Numbered from the stretch's first letter, positions 46,587 to 59,059 are shown. The stretch is DNA of 64,000 nt from Ceratorhiza oryzae-sativae (GCA_030998015.1 JARWMV010000012.1:186001-250000); one strand, 5' to 3'. Numbers and translations: made by a program. The notes: generated by a model from the sequence alone, not told the origin.

Positions 46587-47843
46587 TTAAACCTTGGTGG
46601 CGTATACGCAATACACTTTAAATACAACACAATTTTCATGATGTTTCAACTCTTCAAGCGCTCCGTTTATCAAGTTTTCTGCCTCTTCGTCGGTCAGACC
46701 TGAATCCTTCACCAGGCCAGACATATCCCCTAGAGCCGTGCCGGCCATGTATCTCAAGTATGGCGCCAAGGTCTCATCAATCCGCTCCATGCACGGGTAT
46801 CCTTCGTGCGGATATGGAGGAAACGTCCGTACTACTTGCTGTATATCCTTAAATCCTCCTTGGCCCTGGTCCCAGAGATCAGAGCCCGGCGCGAGCCACT
46901 GAGGAAGCTTGTCGCATGTGTCGGGGTCGACACCCATGCTAGAGATGCATCCTCGGACGATGCTAAAAAAGTGGCAGCCAAGCGGATTTGTGCGATAGGC
47001 GGGCACACTGATATCTTCTGGATCCCAAAATCCAGGGTTATATTCATGCATGTATATCAGTCCTCCAGGACGAAGGACACGGTGCACCTCGCGGAGCACC
47101 GCACGATAGTCCTTTGCCTGAGACCATGCTACGGTGTAAGCCAATACTAAACGTTTTGGATGAGGCATGGCTTACCACTTCGATAACCGAGTTAAGAAAC
47201 ACCATATCAAACATATCATCCTTGAGCTGTAGTTTCTCTGTGAAATCGTACACTTCAAATATGACGTTGGGTGGTGGTGCGTGGGAGGTCCTTGGCACAA
47301 CATCTATGGTACGAAACTGAACGTGAGGAAACTCGGCGGCCATGGCTTGTATCCTTTCGTGAGCTTCAATACCAGCTCTACTGAAATGACTATAGGTCCA
47401 GCATGAATGCTCACCATGTCCCACTGTTTGTCCCCAGCTCCAGCGCTTGAAGTTTGCAGTCCTGGGCTGGGGAGAGTCTTTCCTTCACAGGCCCAACGTA
47501 GTTGCCCCCAAAGATAGATTTAGCTATAATGTGCTGGGTGACGTGTCGACGCATACTGTCGGATGGAAACCACCTGACAATATTATCGCTAGCGGGCTGC
47601 GGCCGCCCGTGGTGTAACACAAAAAAACCTGGGAAAGTGAAATTAAGCTTTGGTTCGAGACAAGCCGAACCACGTTCGGCGGGAATACTTGCCAGGTAAA
47701 TCATCCGAGTGAATGGTCAGCCCTGATATTGTCGAATCTGTCTCTGAAGGAAAGCTAGACGGTGCATACCCAGAGTCTGGTCTGGGTACGACGCGATAAA
47801 CAGTTGCTCCGTCGTCGCTGTCACAGTGAGAAAAGTCACTCAT
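46587..47843 (-). CDS. SAM-dependent methyltransferase (LaeA/UMTA-like)
   Basis: Four exons join from ATG 47841-47843 (MSDFSHCDSDDGATVYR). After intron 47629-47692, which has a GC donor, the protein reads FFVLHHGRPQPASDNIVRWF, then KSIFGGNYVGPV. Motif I is LQALELGTNSGTW and, across the next intron, IQAMAAEFPHVQFRTIDVVP; then VIFEVYDFTEKLQLKDDMFD and MVFLNSVIEV; then REVHRVLRPGGLIYMHEY. The tail ends VFKVYCVYATKV with stop at 46587-46589. The arrangement with a variable acidic N-terminus is typical of agaricomycete LaeA-like methyltransferases, often tied to secondary metabolism or signalling. The small-molecule or protein substrate is unknown. No frame damage. Confidence 0.8.
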
Positions 47844-49399
47844 CGTTGCCCGCCTCACTGCGGCCAAAACCTGAGCAAGGGGGAGGATGAGAGACAAGAT
47901 AAGCTCGGATGGATGCATTAATAAGTGAGTGTTGATCTTGTGGCTAACCGGAATCTGCTTGAAGCGCCTAATAAAACTTGGAGAAGTCGGAAACGAATGC
48001 ACGGAATCGATTCCTTCTGACGAGGCCGTGCTGGATCGACGCTCTTGGGCTTGGAAAATAGGGACTAATTGCCAAACAGCGTGGTGATTAATCGGTTCCG
48101 CTGATGGCTCATATTGTATCCACAGCACGTCGTCTGCGGGAGCAGAGGACGCATATAATTGCTGAGGAGCATGGCGGCTTCTAGGCTAGTCCAGAACCTT
48201 AGGCCTAGGACTGGCCCTCTAGGCTTGCATTATTCAATCAAAAACTTTGCCCCCACTTGGCGCTACCAGATACCTAGTGACGGAAACTACAGCTTGTGTA
48301 CTGTGAAGATCCTTTTGTTTACGAAAAAAAAAACCGGCTGAAACATGATGAAAGTATCACATAAGCAGTTTCACTGTGAATATACTCGCATTCGATACAT
48401 AAACGGTGTATCCACTCGCCCTCGTCATTTGGGTTTGGGTGGCTCCCTAACTATATATGCGAAGCGAGACGACCAAGTCCGACATACGCGCGCTGGGTAG
48501 GGAGTGTGCGTGTGACCCGCTATATGCGGACCGAAAAGTAAACCGAGCCACCCAGAGTCCGGCTGCTGGGATCGCCTCATCAGCATACCCCCCAGACGTG
48601 ACTGGGTTTGATGCCATTGATTAAGCGCCACATATGACATGCAAAAATTTGAAACACGCAAGGGTGTGATCATGCACGGGCATCTGAGTGTCAGCCTCTT
48701 GGCGCGGCCAAGTAGTCATATGTCTCACCCACTCTCTTCTTTCGTCGGGGACGTTCCGAGCCCCCTCCCCCCCTTCCAGAGGAAGTGTGTAGAGGGGCGG
48801 CGACGGGCAGGAACAGGCTTGCAGGTCCAGACGTAGAGATGTAGCATTTTTACGAGGCGCCTAACCAGAACGAACACTCGTGGCTCCCTCAATCAAGGCA
48901 TGCTATACTTAGCTTATCGGGTTCTCGCTTCGGGAGCCACCACCAAGGGAAAATCTGACACAATCATCCCAGAGACGAGACAGCACCGAGCGCCTGGCGG
49001 TTATTTTATGAAATTGACGTCAGTCCCGAACAGCTGCCTGGAAACAACCTTCACATGACACTAGCTCTGCTCGAGTCCTTAATGATATCTAGGAGTCCGC
49101 GGCTGCTGAATGTCGCAAAATGCATGGCTATGCCTGTATGAAGCACGCTTGTTGAATCAATACTGTTATGATAGGTGCTTCTCTCGCGCGCCTGCAGCCG
49201 ACAAGTCCCCGCCGTACTCTCGGCAAATCATCGTCGCCCAGTGCCGTTACCTCATGACTTGCTCTCGGAGTACCGAGGATATACCTGTATTGATCTTCTC
49301 TCCGCTACTGTTGCGACAAGCGTCCATAATCTCCGGGTGGTGAATGGGTATAAAATGAATGGCGATGAGGCGGGATCGACGTATCTCAATTTTGACAAG
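47844..49399. other. Divergent promoter region, no gene seen
   Basis: Lies between the minus-strand methyltransferase and plus-strand GH131 gene. A GGGTATAAAATG sequence at about 49347-49357 is a good TATA box, some 45 bp before the GH131 ATG. Confidence 0.5.
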
Positions 49400-50776
49400 A
49401 TGAAGGTCTCGGTTGCTCTTTCACTTCTTGGTGCTGCGCTCGTAAAGGCCGGAACCGTTGTCTGGGACGGTTCTTTTGCTCCATACACGACCCCTGATGA
49501 CTTTGCCAAGTGGACTTGGGCCAACCAGGTTGGAACGTACCAGTACTACATTCATGGCAACGGCCCGCCAAGCGACTACCTCGCTTTGTCCCCGGACTAC
49601 AAGAACCCTGCTATCAGTGGGTCTATCTCCTGTCGCCCCCGGCCATTCTGTTGCTGAAATGATTGCGCGTAGCCCGTGAGCCGCGAGGACTGAAAATGTC
49701 GCTCTCTCCTACTGCCACATGGAACTCGAATATGTAAGCAACATATGAACCGTCTGGTTGTGCTAGTCACTTATTGTTTGCCCAAGGGAACGTATTGAGC
49801 TGATTCCACAAACAACGGCCAACCTCGGCACGGGAACACTGTGAGTTCAGCTGAATCCCGCACATTAAACATAAATCTCAGCCTAGCTCAGCTACTACCA
49901 TTTCTCGGTCAAACGTTCCAACACCAACGCCCCTAATTCGGGTCTAGAGCATCAAGTCATGTTCTTTGAGAGCCATTTCACCGAGGTGGGTCCTTGGTTC
50001 TCATGCTTTATGAGCATGACTAAGGATTCGAGTAGCTCAAATACGGTATCAATGGTGACACCGATTTGCATTGGTGCGTTAGCGGTGTGAGCAAATGGCA
50101 GACACCGTTCACTGCGGACACATGGTGAGAAAATATCGTGCATACGACAGCGTCTCTTTTGCTTATAACCATGTGTCTCAAGGTTCAACTTTGCGTATGA
50201 GATCAACTTTAGCTCGGGCAATGTTGGCTTGTGGGCTTCGACAAACGGATCGCCTCTCACAAAAGTTGTCCAGAACATTGCTGTTAGCACCTCGACAGTA
50301 AGCAGTATTCATGTTATGTGACACATTACATGTGCCAACTCGTTGGGTAGAATTCTGCCGATTTCCATGTTGGCGTCCTTCGCATTGTCAACCAAGCTGG
50401 TATTGAGGATTGGTATGTCAGCGGTGTATACATCGAACAAGGCCCGATCACTACTGCGATTGGCTCCGGGTCTGGGTCTGGCACCACCACTACGACAGTC
50501 GCCACCACCAAACCAGCCACCACTGCTTCCCCCACTACAGCCCCCACCACTGTCAAAACAACGAGCGTCCCCGTGACAACAACTACTACTGCTTCTGGAC
50601 CCGCAGCTACGCATGTGAGTCTCGCTAATGCATTTGGCTGTAAAAAGATGAGCTAACGAGTTGGTTCAATTCAGTATGGGCAATGCGGTGGAACTGGGTA
50701 CACTGGTCCGACAACTTGCGAGAGCCCCTATACCTGCAAGGCTGTTTCGCCGCCATATTACTACCAGTGCCTGTAA
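49400..50776 (+). CDS. GH131 beta-glucanase with C-terminal CBM1
   Basis: ATG at 49400 encodes a signal peptide ([17 protein letters not shown]) and the mature GH131 start [20 protein letters not shown]. Short introns join [132 protein letters not shown] and SGVYIEQ. A Thr/Ser linker of about 50 residues precedes the CBM1: [15 protein letters not shown], four Cys and three aromatic residues, ending YYYQCL and TAA at 50774-50776. GH131 enzymes cleave beta-1,3/1,4/1,6-glucans and act with cellulases on plant cell walls; CBM1 binds cellulose. Complete and well preserved. Confidence 0.92.
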
Positions 50777-51539
50777 ACCTCTCTTTGGGTGTATGTTCAA
50801 GGACATGCCCATCGTGCAGTGGATCAGTTGTACATTTAAAGGCATGTGGGTTGAGATCGGATTATGACGTGGACAATGCGCATGTATATTCAGAGCATTG
50901 GCTGATTGAATCGCAACATAATCCAAGATATACCCGTAGGATTGTATTTTCCACGGGGGCGGCGTGACCGTTGGCGGTCATGAAGCCCATACCCCATAGA
51001 AAGTCTGCTTTGTTGAGAGCCCTGTTACAGATTTGTCAATTTGTTTCGTAGTCCAAGGTCTGCATTTTGAGGGTGTACCGACGAATTGGGATTAAACAGT
51101 AGCCCAAGATACATGAGGGGCGACGGTCCGTTTGACAGGTATGCGGGTCGGGTATCAGACAGGTGACTTGCTCACGGGTTATGTACGCATGTTTAGCGTA
51201 TAATCAATCGCATTGAGGGTACTCGGGGTAATCCACTTCGAGAGACAACTCCATTTTGTGGCCTTTGCGGCCCTCGGACGGGGGCTTATGGGCACAATAA
51301 ATACATTCACGACTATGTTGGAGTGTCATATAACACAATTTTTGTGTTGAGTATTTGGGTTCCTGTAAATACAAACAAACTTAGTAACACAGTAATCCTA
51401 GCGGCGCACCTAGCCAATCAAAAAATAAACATACGAATGAACCGTCATGAACAACAAATAGACCGGCCTCAACAATGGCGTATATAATACTAGCTAAGAG
51501 CACATAGATCGGGGAATATATAGCAGGGCATTCATGCTA
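50777..51539. other. 3' flank of GH131 gene, transposon insertion site at right
   Basis: No gene recognised. The TA at 51538-51539 is the left target duplication of the mariner element. Confidence 0.5.
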
Positions 51540-51750
51540 CACTGGCTAACATAAGTCTTGCCTCACGTGACAAGAAATACTCGTGTGGCTTGTTTCTCAC
51601 AAACCAGCAAAGATATCGATTAGGGCTAGTAATGAATAACGTAGATTATGATCCTGCGCACATACGTACCAAAAATTGAATTCGCGCGATGAGAGTACGA
51701 AAGGTGGCACGTAGTCTGTTTGCGTATGTGTGAGGCAAGACTTATGTGTG
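51540..51750. repeat. Left terminal inverted repeat of the mariner element
   Basis: It pairs with 52923-53129. Most mismatches are transitions, with CG on this side against TG or CA on the other at about eight sites. Confidence 0.9.
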
Positions 51751-51813
51751 TAAATGCCGTCTAGTATTAAACATACAAAACTTCCAGAACACTTTGCATA
51801 AAATCATTCTAAT

Positions 51814-52923
51814 CTAGTAGTGAGTATTATCGCCTCTTGCATCTTGTAGTTCAGCCACCCTGAGAGGCATAGAATAATACAGGTTCTGGATCACAGTTGC
51901 ATCAATGCACTCCCACTCCTCCTTCAGTGCCTCCCATAATTCGTCCTCGTTACGCAGCTGAAGGGCCCGTTTGCACACCTTACAATCCAGATAGCTCCAC
52001 ACATGCTCAATTATGTTCATATCCAGTGAGTTTGACAGCCAGGGAAGGACTTTGATATGATTTGCCTCGAGCCAGCCAGATGCTAGGTGTGATCGATGCT
52101 TTGGATCATTGTTGCGCTGAAATATAATGCTACATGGCTTGAGTTTCTGGTCCTTCAGAGTCTCCAGTAACTCCTCCTTCAATATCTCCATGTACATCAC
52201 TGCGTTCATGATGCCTTCGATTTGATGTAGACAGCCTACTCCATTCCAGGTTATACACCCCCACACCATCACACTCCCACCTCCATGTTTGATGGTCTTC
52301 TTTGTATACCTAGGATTGTACGCCTGTCCAGGACGTCTCCACACATACTCCAATCCATCCAAGGAGAATACATTGAATTTTGATTCATCTGAGAAGATGA
52401 CCTGAGCCCACATTAAGGTATCCCAACTTATATGCTCAGCAGACCAGCCACAACAAGCTGCTCTTTGCTTATATGTAAGGGAAGGGACATGCTGTCGTTG
52501 ACGTGCCATAAGCCCCAACTCTCGAAGGTGGCAGTGGATTGTTTGGGGGTGGAGATGGGGAAAGTATTGGCGCTGTAGCTTGGTTGCATTGCCATGACAA
52601 AGTTTAGACAGGCCGATTAAGGTGCGGCAATCATCTCTGACCATCATTCTGCATGGGCAACCTGTACGAATAGCCTTGGGGTATGTTGCACATGGTTTGA
52701 GGAATCGTCAATAAATTCGGTTAACGGTAGTGCAATCGACACCAACAACACAAGCAACAATACTACTTGCAATGCCAAGATTCTTCATTGTCAGAATTTC
52801 TGACTTCTGCCCATCTGTAGTAAAGCAGGCCATGTCTGATAGTAATTTTGACAGTAGGGCAAAGGGATAGTAGGGTTTACAAGTGTGGGAGAATAGCAGA
52901 AGAACCGGGTGTATGCAGCTCAC
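51814..52923 (-). pseudogene. Tc1-type transposase, one nonsense codon and mutated catalytic triad
   Basis: The N-terminal part (52923-52711) has a helix-turn-helix (LTMKNLGIASSIVACVVG), ending VNRIY before an in-frame TGA at 52708-52710; the frame then continues RFLKPCATYPKAIRTG and on to the catalytic part. The first catalytic Asp is in VIFSDESKFNVF. The second motif reads FQRNNDPKHRS where Tc1 members have QxDNDPKH, so the second Asp is Asn. The third is NIIEHVWSYL with Glu. A stop plus loss of a catalytic Asp, both explicable by C-to-T or G-to-A changes, means that this copy cannot make active enzyme. Stop TAG is at 51814-51816. Confidence 0.85.
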
Positions 52924-53129
52924 ATAAATCTTGCCTCACACATGCGCAAACAGACTACGTGCCACCTTTTGTACTCTCATTGTGCAAATTCAATTTTTGG
53001 TACGTATGTGCGCAGGATCATAATCTATGTTATTCATTACTAGCCCTAATTGGTATCTTTGCTGGTTTGTGAGAAACAAGCCATACAAGTATTTCTTGTC
53101 ACATGAGGCAAGACTTATGTTAGCCAGTG
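52923..53129. repeat. Right terminal inverted repeat of the mariner element
   Basis: Reverse complement of 51540-51750, with fewer CpG sites retained. Confidence 0.9.
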
Positions 53130-53131
53130 TA

Positions 53132-53720
53132 AGAAACATCAGGAAGATTCAGCATATAAGCGAGTGCGTGCACAAGGGGCTTCACTGCATATCATAGGGC
53201 AGCATGTATGTGTGACCTTGCTACACCTTGTACTAGGGCCGGGGCTGGGTCATCTGTTCCTGGTCATCACCTGGGCCCACCCACTGTGGGCATTGATGGG
53301 TGATGCAGTGGGCAAGTCTGGCCAGGCTGTGCTGATGAGTAAGAAAATCTGGTCATGTCTGGATGGGTACCAGGGGAGACTGGGTTCTGGCTGCATCTTA
53401 CTTTCAGAGACCATGGGAATCACCACCAACAGCATTTGAGCTCAAAAACTAGACCAAATGAAAGCCTTGCATGTTGTTTATCTTGTATCTGAGCAATAAA
53501 TATTTTTAATTACAAGACAAGCTGCAAGAGGTGGTGGAACTCAGGGGGGTCTAAGACCTACTTTTGGCCAGCCTTGGACCCATTTGAACCATGTTGGATA
53601 TGGCAGTTACATCTGGCATCCAATCGGAATGGTCCATCAACAGCCAGGCCAGCAAGGCTGTTCATCCACAAGCCCATGCAACAAAGTCATTAAGGTAGGA
53701 TATATATACTATATACATAG
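53132..53720. other. Spacer, CpG-poor, no gene
   Basis: A plus-strand ORF of about 90 codons (53164-53439) has no domain and unusual composition. Probably transposon-derived DNA. Confidence 0.35.
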
Positions 53721-54640
53721 CTAGCCAACTAATGGGCCTGGCAAACTTGGTGGTACAGGAGGAAAATCAGCACTGGATGATGTAGGAGCTGGTCTCTTGG
53801 CCTCTACAATGCTCAATCCAAAGTTTGCAACTTGTTGAGACACATGCATAGTGTTAAACATGTTCAAGTGACACAGGAGTGCTTTGAGCTCAGGGTGAGC
53901 ATCAAAGTGTGCTGAAATCTTGTCAAAGATCTTGGAACACTTTGAGTTTGCAAATGGCACATCTAGACACACTGCCAAGCTGCCCAACTGCTCAAGATTC
54001 TTTGTCATGTAACTCTGGAAGGTCCCATCAAATGCATAAGTCTGATCTGCAATAATAAGACTCCTCTTTCCCTCAATATCCTTTGCTTTAGCCTCCTTTC
54101 TAGCCACTATGTCTGCCTCTGCTACCTGCTTTGCCTCCTCCTCCCTGAGGGCCTTCTCAAATGCCTCTTGTGTCTCTTGCATTGAGCTGGTGTTGAAGAT
54201 CCTCATGCTGGTGCTTCAGGAGAACCAGTTGAGTGTGAGCATTTTGTGTGTACTTGGTAACCTGCACTAATGTCTGCCACAGCAATTCAATCTCTTTCTC
54301 CTGTTGTACTACCTGGTCTTTGAGCCACAGCCCTTTGCCATTGCCAATGAATTGACTACAAAGGGTTTGGGATGGAGGCATAGCTGGAAGATGTGTTGGG
54401 ACTAACTCTAAGGTCAGTATTCTTCTCTGTTGTTTTTATATAAATTTTCTTACATTGACTATGCTCTGGCTCACTTGAACTAGCTTGACCAAGTGACAAA
54501 GTCAGCTCTGATTGACCAAATGTAATGGAGCTGCCATCACATGCACTAATGTTTTGAAGCCCCCTAGGATCCACAGCAGAGAGTACCAGTGTGGTATCAT
54601 GGTCTGCACCATGGCCAGGACAATGTTGTTATTGGCAATG
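53721..54640 (-). pseudogene. Coiled-coil C-terminal part of a transposon (pogo-like) protein
   Basis: Three minus-strand segments read in order: LVLSAVDPRGLQNISACDGS; SQFIGNGKGLWLKDQVVQQE then a long Gln/Glu/His-rich coiled coil; and SMQETQEAFEKALREEEAKQ, then a Lys/Glu-rich helix and a conserved-looking tail ending PSLPGPLVG with TAG at 53721. Fungal pogo-like elements with DDE_1 domains often end in such coils, which is why I group it with the DDE fragment at 63313-64000. Whether both belong to one element split by the intervening insertion is unproven. The region has no CpG at all by eye. Confidence 0.4.
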
Positions 54641-55454
54641 AGGGCAGGGTCTATAGGAATTAGATCCCTACACAGGTGACCCTCCCTTGGCTAGAAACAA
54701 GGTTGAGGGATTCCGAAAACAAAGATGGCTTGCCCCAGATGTTGAAAGCCCTTTGGCAAGTCAATAAAGGTTCTGGTACGGAAAGGCTTAGACATGTAAC
54801 ATGGTGAAAGTGTAACAGCAACATCTGTTCAGCCCCCACCCTCCATGTAGCCCAATTATATGCCTATTTTACTGCCAACCAAGCGAATAGAGAACAAGTT
54901 TCACTCTGAGTGAAATTTGCAACTTGAAAGAACCCCAATATGGCTTGGGGGCCTCCTAGAACACAGTTCTTTCAACCATATCATTTGCATTCACAAAGGG
55001 AGCCCCGATTTTGTTGTGCAGCTGAGTTTGAATGTCAGTCTAAATGGCCTGTATTTTCCTGCTGATATATTGAAATCACTATTGGGATGAGGTTAATCCT
55101 GCAAAATTGCCTTCAGATATCCTGGAGTGCAAGCAAGAATTGCAAGTTAGAATCAAGCTTGGAGCCCAGTCGCATCCTTGGTTGCCCCCAAGCCTCAAAT
55201 GGCGCAAATAACCAAACAACCAACAAGCTTGAACAATCTGCTAGGGATTCTTTCTTTCCAATCTAGATTTATGCTTAATCTTGGTTGGAAACCCAGCATT
55301 CCAAGTGGTTCATTGTATTGTTTGTGGGCCTCATTGGAACACACTAGACATAGAAAACATCCAGAATCAATATAGGGATGGTCTAAGGAGATTATATTGG
55401 AGACGCTTGAATAAACAAAATGGCAATCACACAATGAAATAGAGGAAATAAATT
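54641..55454. other. Degenerate transposon-derived DNA
   Basis: CpG-poor, no recognisable ORF on either strand. Confidence 0.35.
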
Positions 55455-56702
55455 TCAGAAAATGCCAAGCGTTGCACCTGCAGTCTCCAAATGATATGGC
55501 TCATACTGGCTATTTTCTACTTGAGGTGAACCCATATATGTCGACAGCACACCAAGCACTGGGCTAAGCACAGAGGTGCTCCCCACCCCATTGGTCAACA
55601 CCCTGAGATGCTGTGGTTGCAGATTACCAGATTGGTTTGGCAGGGGAGTTGGTGAGGCCATACGACTAGGTGTCCCAAGTGGGTTGTGCTGTATAATATC
55701 ACCCTGAATACCCAGCCCTTGCAAGGCTCTGCAACGCACCAAAGTGGCCTCCAAATGGTTAGGCATACTTATCGTGAGTGGGTGATGGTTGTCTAAATAA
55801 GGTCAGAATTGGTGATTGTTTTTATGAGCAACATTCTACTCACAGGGAACCTGGCCAACTACAGGCTGCAAACGATTTATACCTGCCCCTGACATCTTGC
55901 CATGAAGTTTGGGTTCAATTTCAGTCTCATCAATGGGGCTACTAGTGTTGGCACTCAGAGGTGGAATGGAGGCATGCTCAACTGGCGCTTGGCCATTCAA
56001 GGGGTCTGCTTCATCAGCTTGGGTTCCAATGGGTGTTGTACTGACTTGATATCCAGCCATAGCCGAAACTGCATGTGCAACACTCACTTGCCATTTGGGC
56101 ATATTTCCCAATGGGATTGCAGGGGCACTGGCTTTTGGTACTGGAAACATGCACTTGTCCTTAGCAAGGTTTTGCTCCAGTAATCTAATATGTCGCTGGT
56201 GAGTCATTTTGTCATTCACCAGCGATGCACTTGGAATGCACCTGGTGCAATTTTTCGGCAACTTCCAACAAAGCTTTTCTAGCTTTGTGTTGATAAAGGA
56301 CCAAAACTTGGTCTCCGCTTTGTCACTCTTATCATTTTTCGCTTTACCACTATGTTTACTTGTAAAATCAACATAATACATGTGCTAGCAATTGCAGAAA
56401 TGATTGAGTTAATATTTGGGGGCCTGCATGATTATAAAGAGAAAACTGACCAAAAACAAAATCCAGAGGATATGGTCTTTCCCCATCTGAAATCTGTGAA
56501 TAGCAAGATGTGAGGCTAGAGTTGTGATGTCTTCCTTATCGATAATGGAGCATTGTATCTTTGTAACCATGTCAAGGTGTAATGCTAACACCAATGAAAT
56601 GAACATTACCTTCCACTGGATTTCTCCACAAAAGGTGCTCAGTACCTTTCCAATCGCGCTCAAGAACTGTTTGCTGTACATGAATTGAGCCTGCACTTCC
56701 AT
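55455..56702 (-). pseudogene. Transposon accessory ORF, degenerate
   Basis: Segments on the minus strand read TKFWSFINTKLEKLCWKLPK, a helical block of the kind found beside basidiomycete transposases, then RHIRLLEQNLAKDKCMFPVP and a Pro/Ser/Gln-rich tail (STSVLSPVLGVLST). Small introns probably join 56381-55836 to 55766-55455. The upstream piece (56702-56409) is not recognised. No catalytic motif is visible. I call it accessory to the large element to the right by position and strand. Confidence 0.3.
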
Positions 56703-58600
56703 TGGAACCTCATATGATGCAGGATTTTTGATGATATGCCTCTGAGGTGGTTGTATGTTATGTGTGGGTGCTTATTTAAGCTTGAAAATCACTTACTATG
56801 AATCAAACAGTTGTCCCTTCAACATAATGTGATATATGTGCATCAAGAAGGCCAGCCTGAAGACGCCAAGTAATTGTTTCCTTAAACTCATGATGATAAG
56901 AATGTATCAACCTTGGTGTTCTGAATGTTCTTCCCAAACGCTAGGACACACCCATACAGCCTAAGAAATTGGACTTGGGGGTGGAGCTTTTGGACATAGA
57001 TTAGATTAGTTTAGATGGCAATACCTAGCATAAAACTTACCTTAGCAGTCTGAAGCATATCCTCCTTAAGTCTGTCAGCCAACCCAAATTCTTCACAGAT
57101 GCCATTTGCAACAGTAACCAAATCTGCAGCTAAGAATATTGGACAAGATTGAGCCATGAGAAAAAGTAAAGTTAGTGGGATGTACAAAGCATGGTATGTT
57201 GGTTTCCAACTTGGTTGGGACCATCGAATTGGTTAGATGTAGCTGTACTTGGATTGCAAGCATTCTCTTGGGGACACAACTGCTCTTCCTCCTGCTCAAT
57301 GTCAAGGTCAAGCTTGTCATTGCTACTGAGTGGACTCATGTTGAATGAAAAAAGTTTGGTGGTGGTTGCAGTTGGAAAGTTGCCTGAGCATTCAGCCACT
57401 GGCATAGAGTGACAGGTGATGGAGCAAGTACTGAAACAATTTCACATTTGGGCTCACAAGCAAAAATACCATATCAAATAAACCCTGTGCCATAACCAAT
57501 TGCAGAGACTTTGAAGTGCATATATGCATATACAATGAGAGGTGAGGCAAGAGCCCCTGTGTTGTTGGATAACGTTATATGAGGATTCTATTCCAAGGGT
57601 ATATGCACTAGCTACAACATCCGTGGTCTCTTGGACCTTAGCACTGGTTCAGTCGTGGCTCCAGTAATTGTTCCCTTTGCCACTGCAGAGACCATTGCCT
57701 TTGCATCCTTTCTTGCTGTTGCAATGATTGCTTTGCTTTCCTTGTCGGCCTTCATTGTCTTGACAGCTTCTTGTATGGTCTCTTCACAATCAATATGAAG
57801 TGGGGCTTGAGTAAAAATCTCAATGGAGAGTGCTTGCTGTATTTGCTGTGCATTGTGTAACCCATGTATATTAATAACAAAATGTATCTGTTCAGCATGT
57901 GCAACTCTGAATGATACTTGGCTGATTGTTTCACATTCTTGAGTTTTGTATACTCTTTGAGTCAGAGTACAAGGGCCATGCCCATAACAGTTGTGTTGCA
58001 TGTTCACAAGGCATTCTACCAACTGGGGGCAGTGGCTCCAGGTCATTAGTGTGTTCAAGTGATAGAATATAAGTCTCACCTTGCTTGCAACACACATGCA
58101 GTTGGAGCTGCAGGTAGCAAGAGGTATGTCCGACAATATATGCTTCCCTGTGATCTGGTAAGGTGCTATTGCTACATAGTAGCAGTGGCTCTGGTCTGGC
58201 TCTACACATCCAAATAAGTGTGTAACCTGACCAAACTACATGGCATACATGTAAGGAAGTGCATATATGCACAGCTGCCATATTCACTAACCAACTTTGT
58301 TGCATCATCAGCATTGAATACAATATCCAATCCAACCACTATGGTATCTCCACATTGTGAGATGGTAGAGATTAGGGGGTAATACTGTGCATATGAACTC
58401 CCTGGAGCTTCAATGGCTAACTTGAATTGCACAGAAAACACAGGCCATTCCTGAGTTTTCGCTGATGCAAGGCAATGTGGTGTGCCTGTTTTGTGAATTG
58501 ATTTGATTAATATTATAATAAATAGGACACGAAGGGGTGATTTCCTTGTACATACCTGATATCCAAGACTTTGGCCTTGGGATCCCAATGATTCATGCAA
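56703..58600 (-). pseudogene. Unrecognised minus-strand transposon ORFs
   Basis: Blocks at 57093-57405, 57612-58136 and 58202-58600 are open on the minus strand with introns likely between them. One reads EWPVFSVQFKLAIEAPGSSY and VVGLDIVFNADDATKLVSEY, another ends TITGATTEPVLRSKRPRML. No family recognised. CpG-poor like its surroundings. Confidence 0.25.
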
Positions 58601-59059
58601 ATGTTGGGTTAGTTGAAGTGAACCTTAGCAAAGTTTCACCTGCTTGCACCCAGTGGTCACCCTGACGCCAATAACCCCCTATAAATACCAAATAAGATAA
58701 TTTCCAGCTCTCGAAAAGGCTGAATCATGCTTACCAGCAAAAATATGCCTCACCCGGTCCAGCTGAATGAAACAATGAGCAATATCTTGGGATGGAGCCT
58801 GGTGGTTGCTAAATGTGGATGCAGCTTGGAAGACACTGTTGAATGACTCAAAATGTTCAGTAGAAAAGAGTAATGCAGGTCCAAATTGCTTGATGTAAGA
58901 ACCAATATGTATGAGAAAATGAAACTTAGGTTTGAGAATGAGAATACTTGGACTACATCAAGCAGTAATCAACAAAAAATCATCTATTAAATCTTGAAGC
59001 TCTTTCTACATGTAGAATTGCAGCATAAGTAGGTTTTGCAATAATTTTGTGTTAAGTGT

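Larger units (their letters stand above)
51540..53129 (-). mobile_element. Tc1/mariner transposon, complete ends, dead transposase
   Basis: The element is 1,590 bp, bounded by CACTGGCTAACATAAG and its reverse complement, and flanked by TA (51538-51539 and 53130-53131), the canonical target duplication. The terminal inverted repeats are long, about 210 bp each (51540-51750 and 52923-53129). Inside each repeat the motif CATAAGTCTTGCCTCA recurs inverted at the inner edge. The only gene is a minus-strand transposase. Ends and TSD are seen directly; mobility in trans is possible, autonomy is not. Confidence 0.93.

Noticed and set aside
52647..52710. Mariner ORF break first considered as an intron
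   Set aside because: The two parts are in the same frame and separated only by a TGA; homologous residues run straight through.
53164..53439. Plus-strand ORF of 91 codons next to the mariner element
   Set aside because: No domain, transposon-poor context and no splice or start support.
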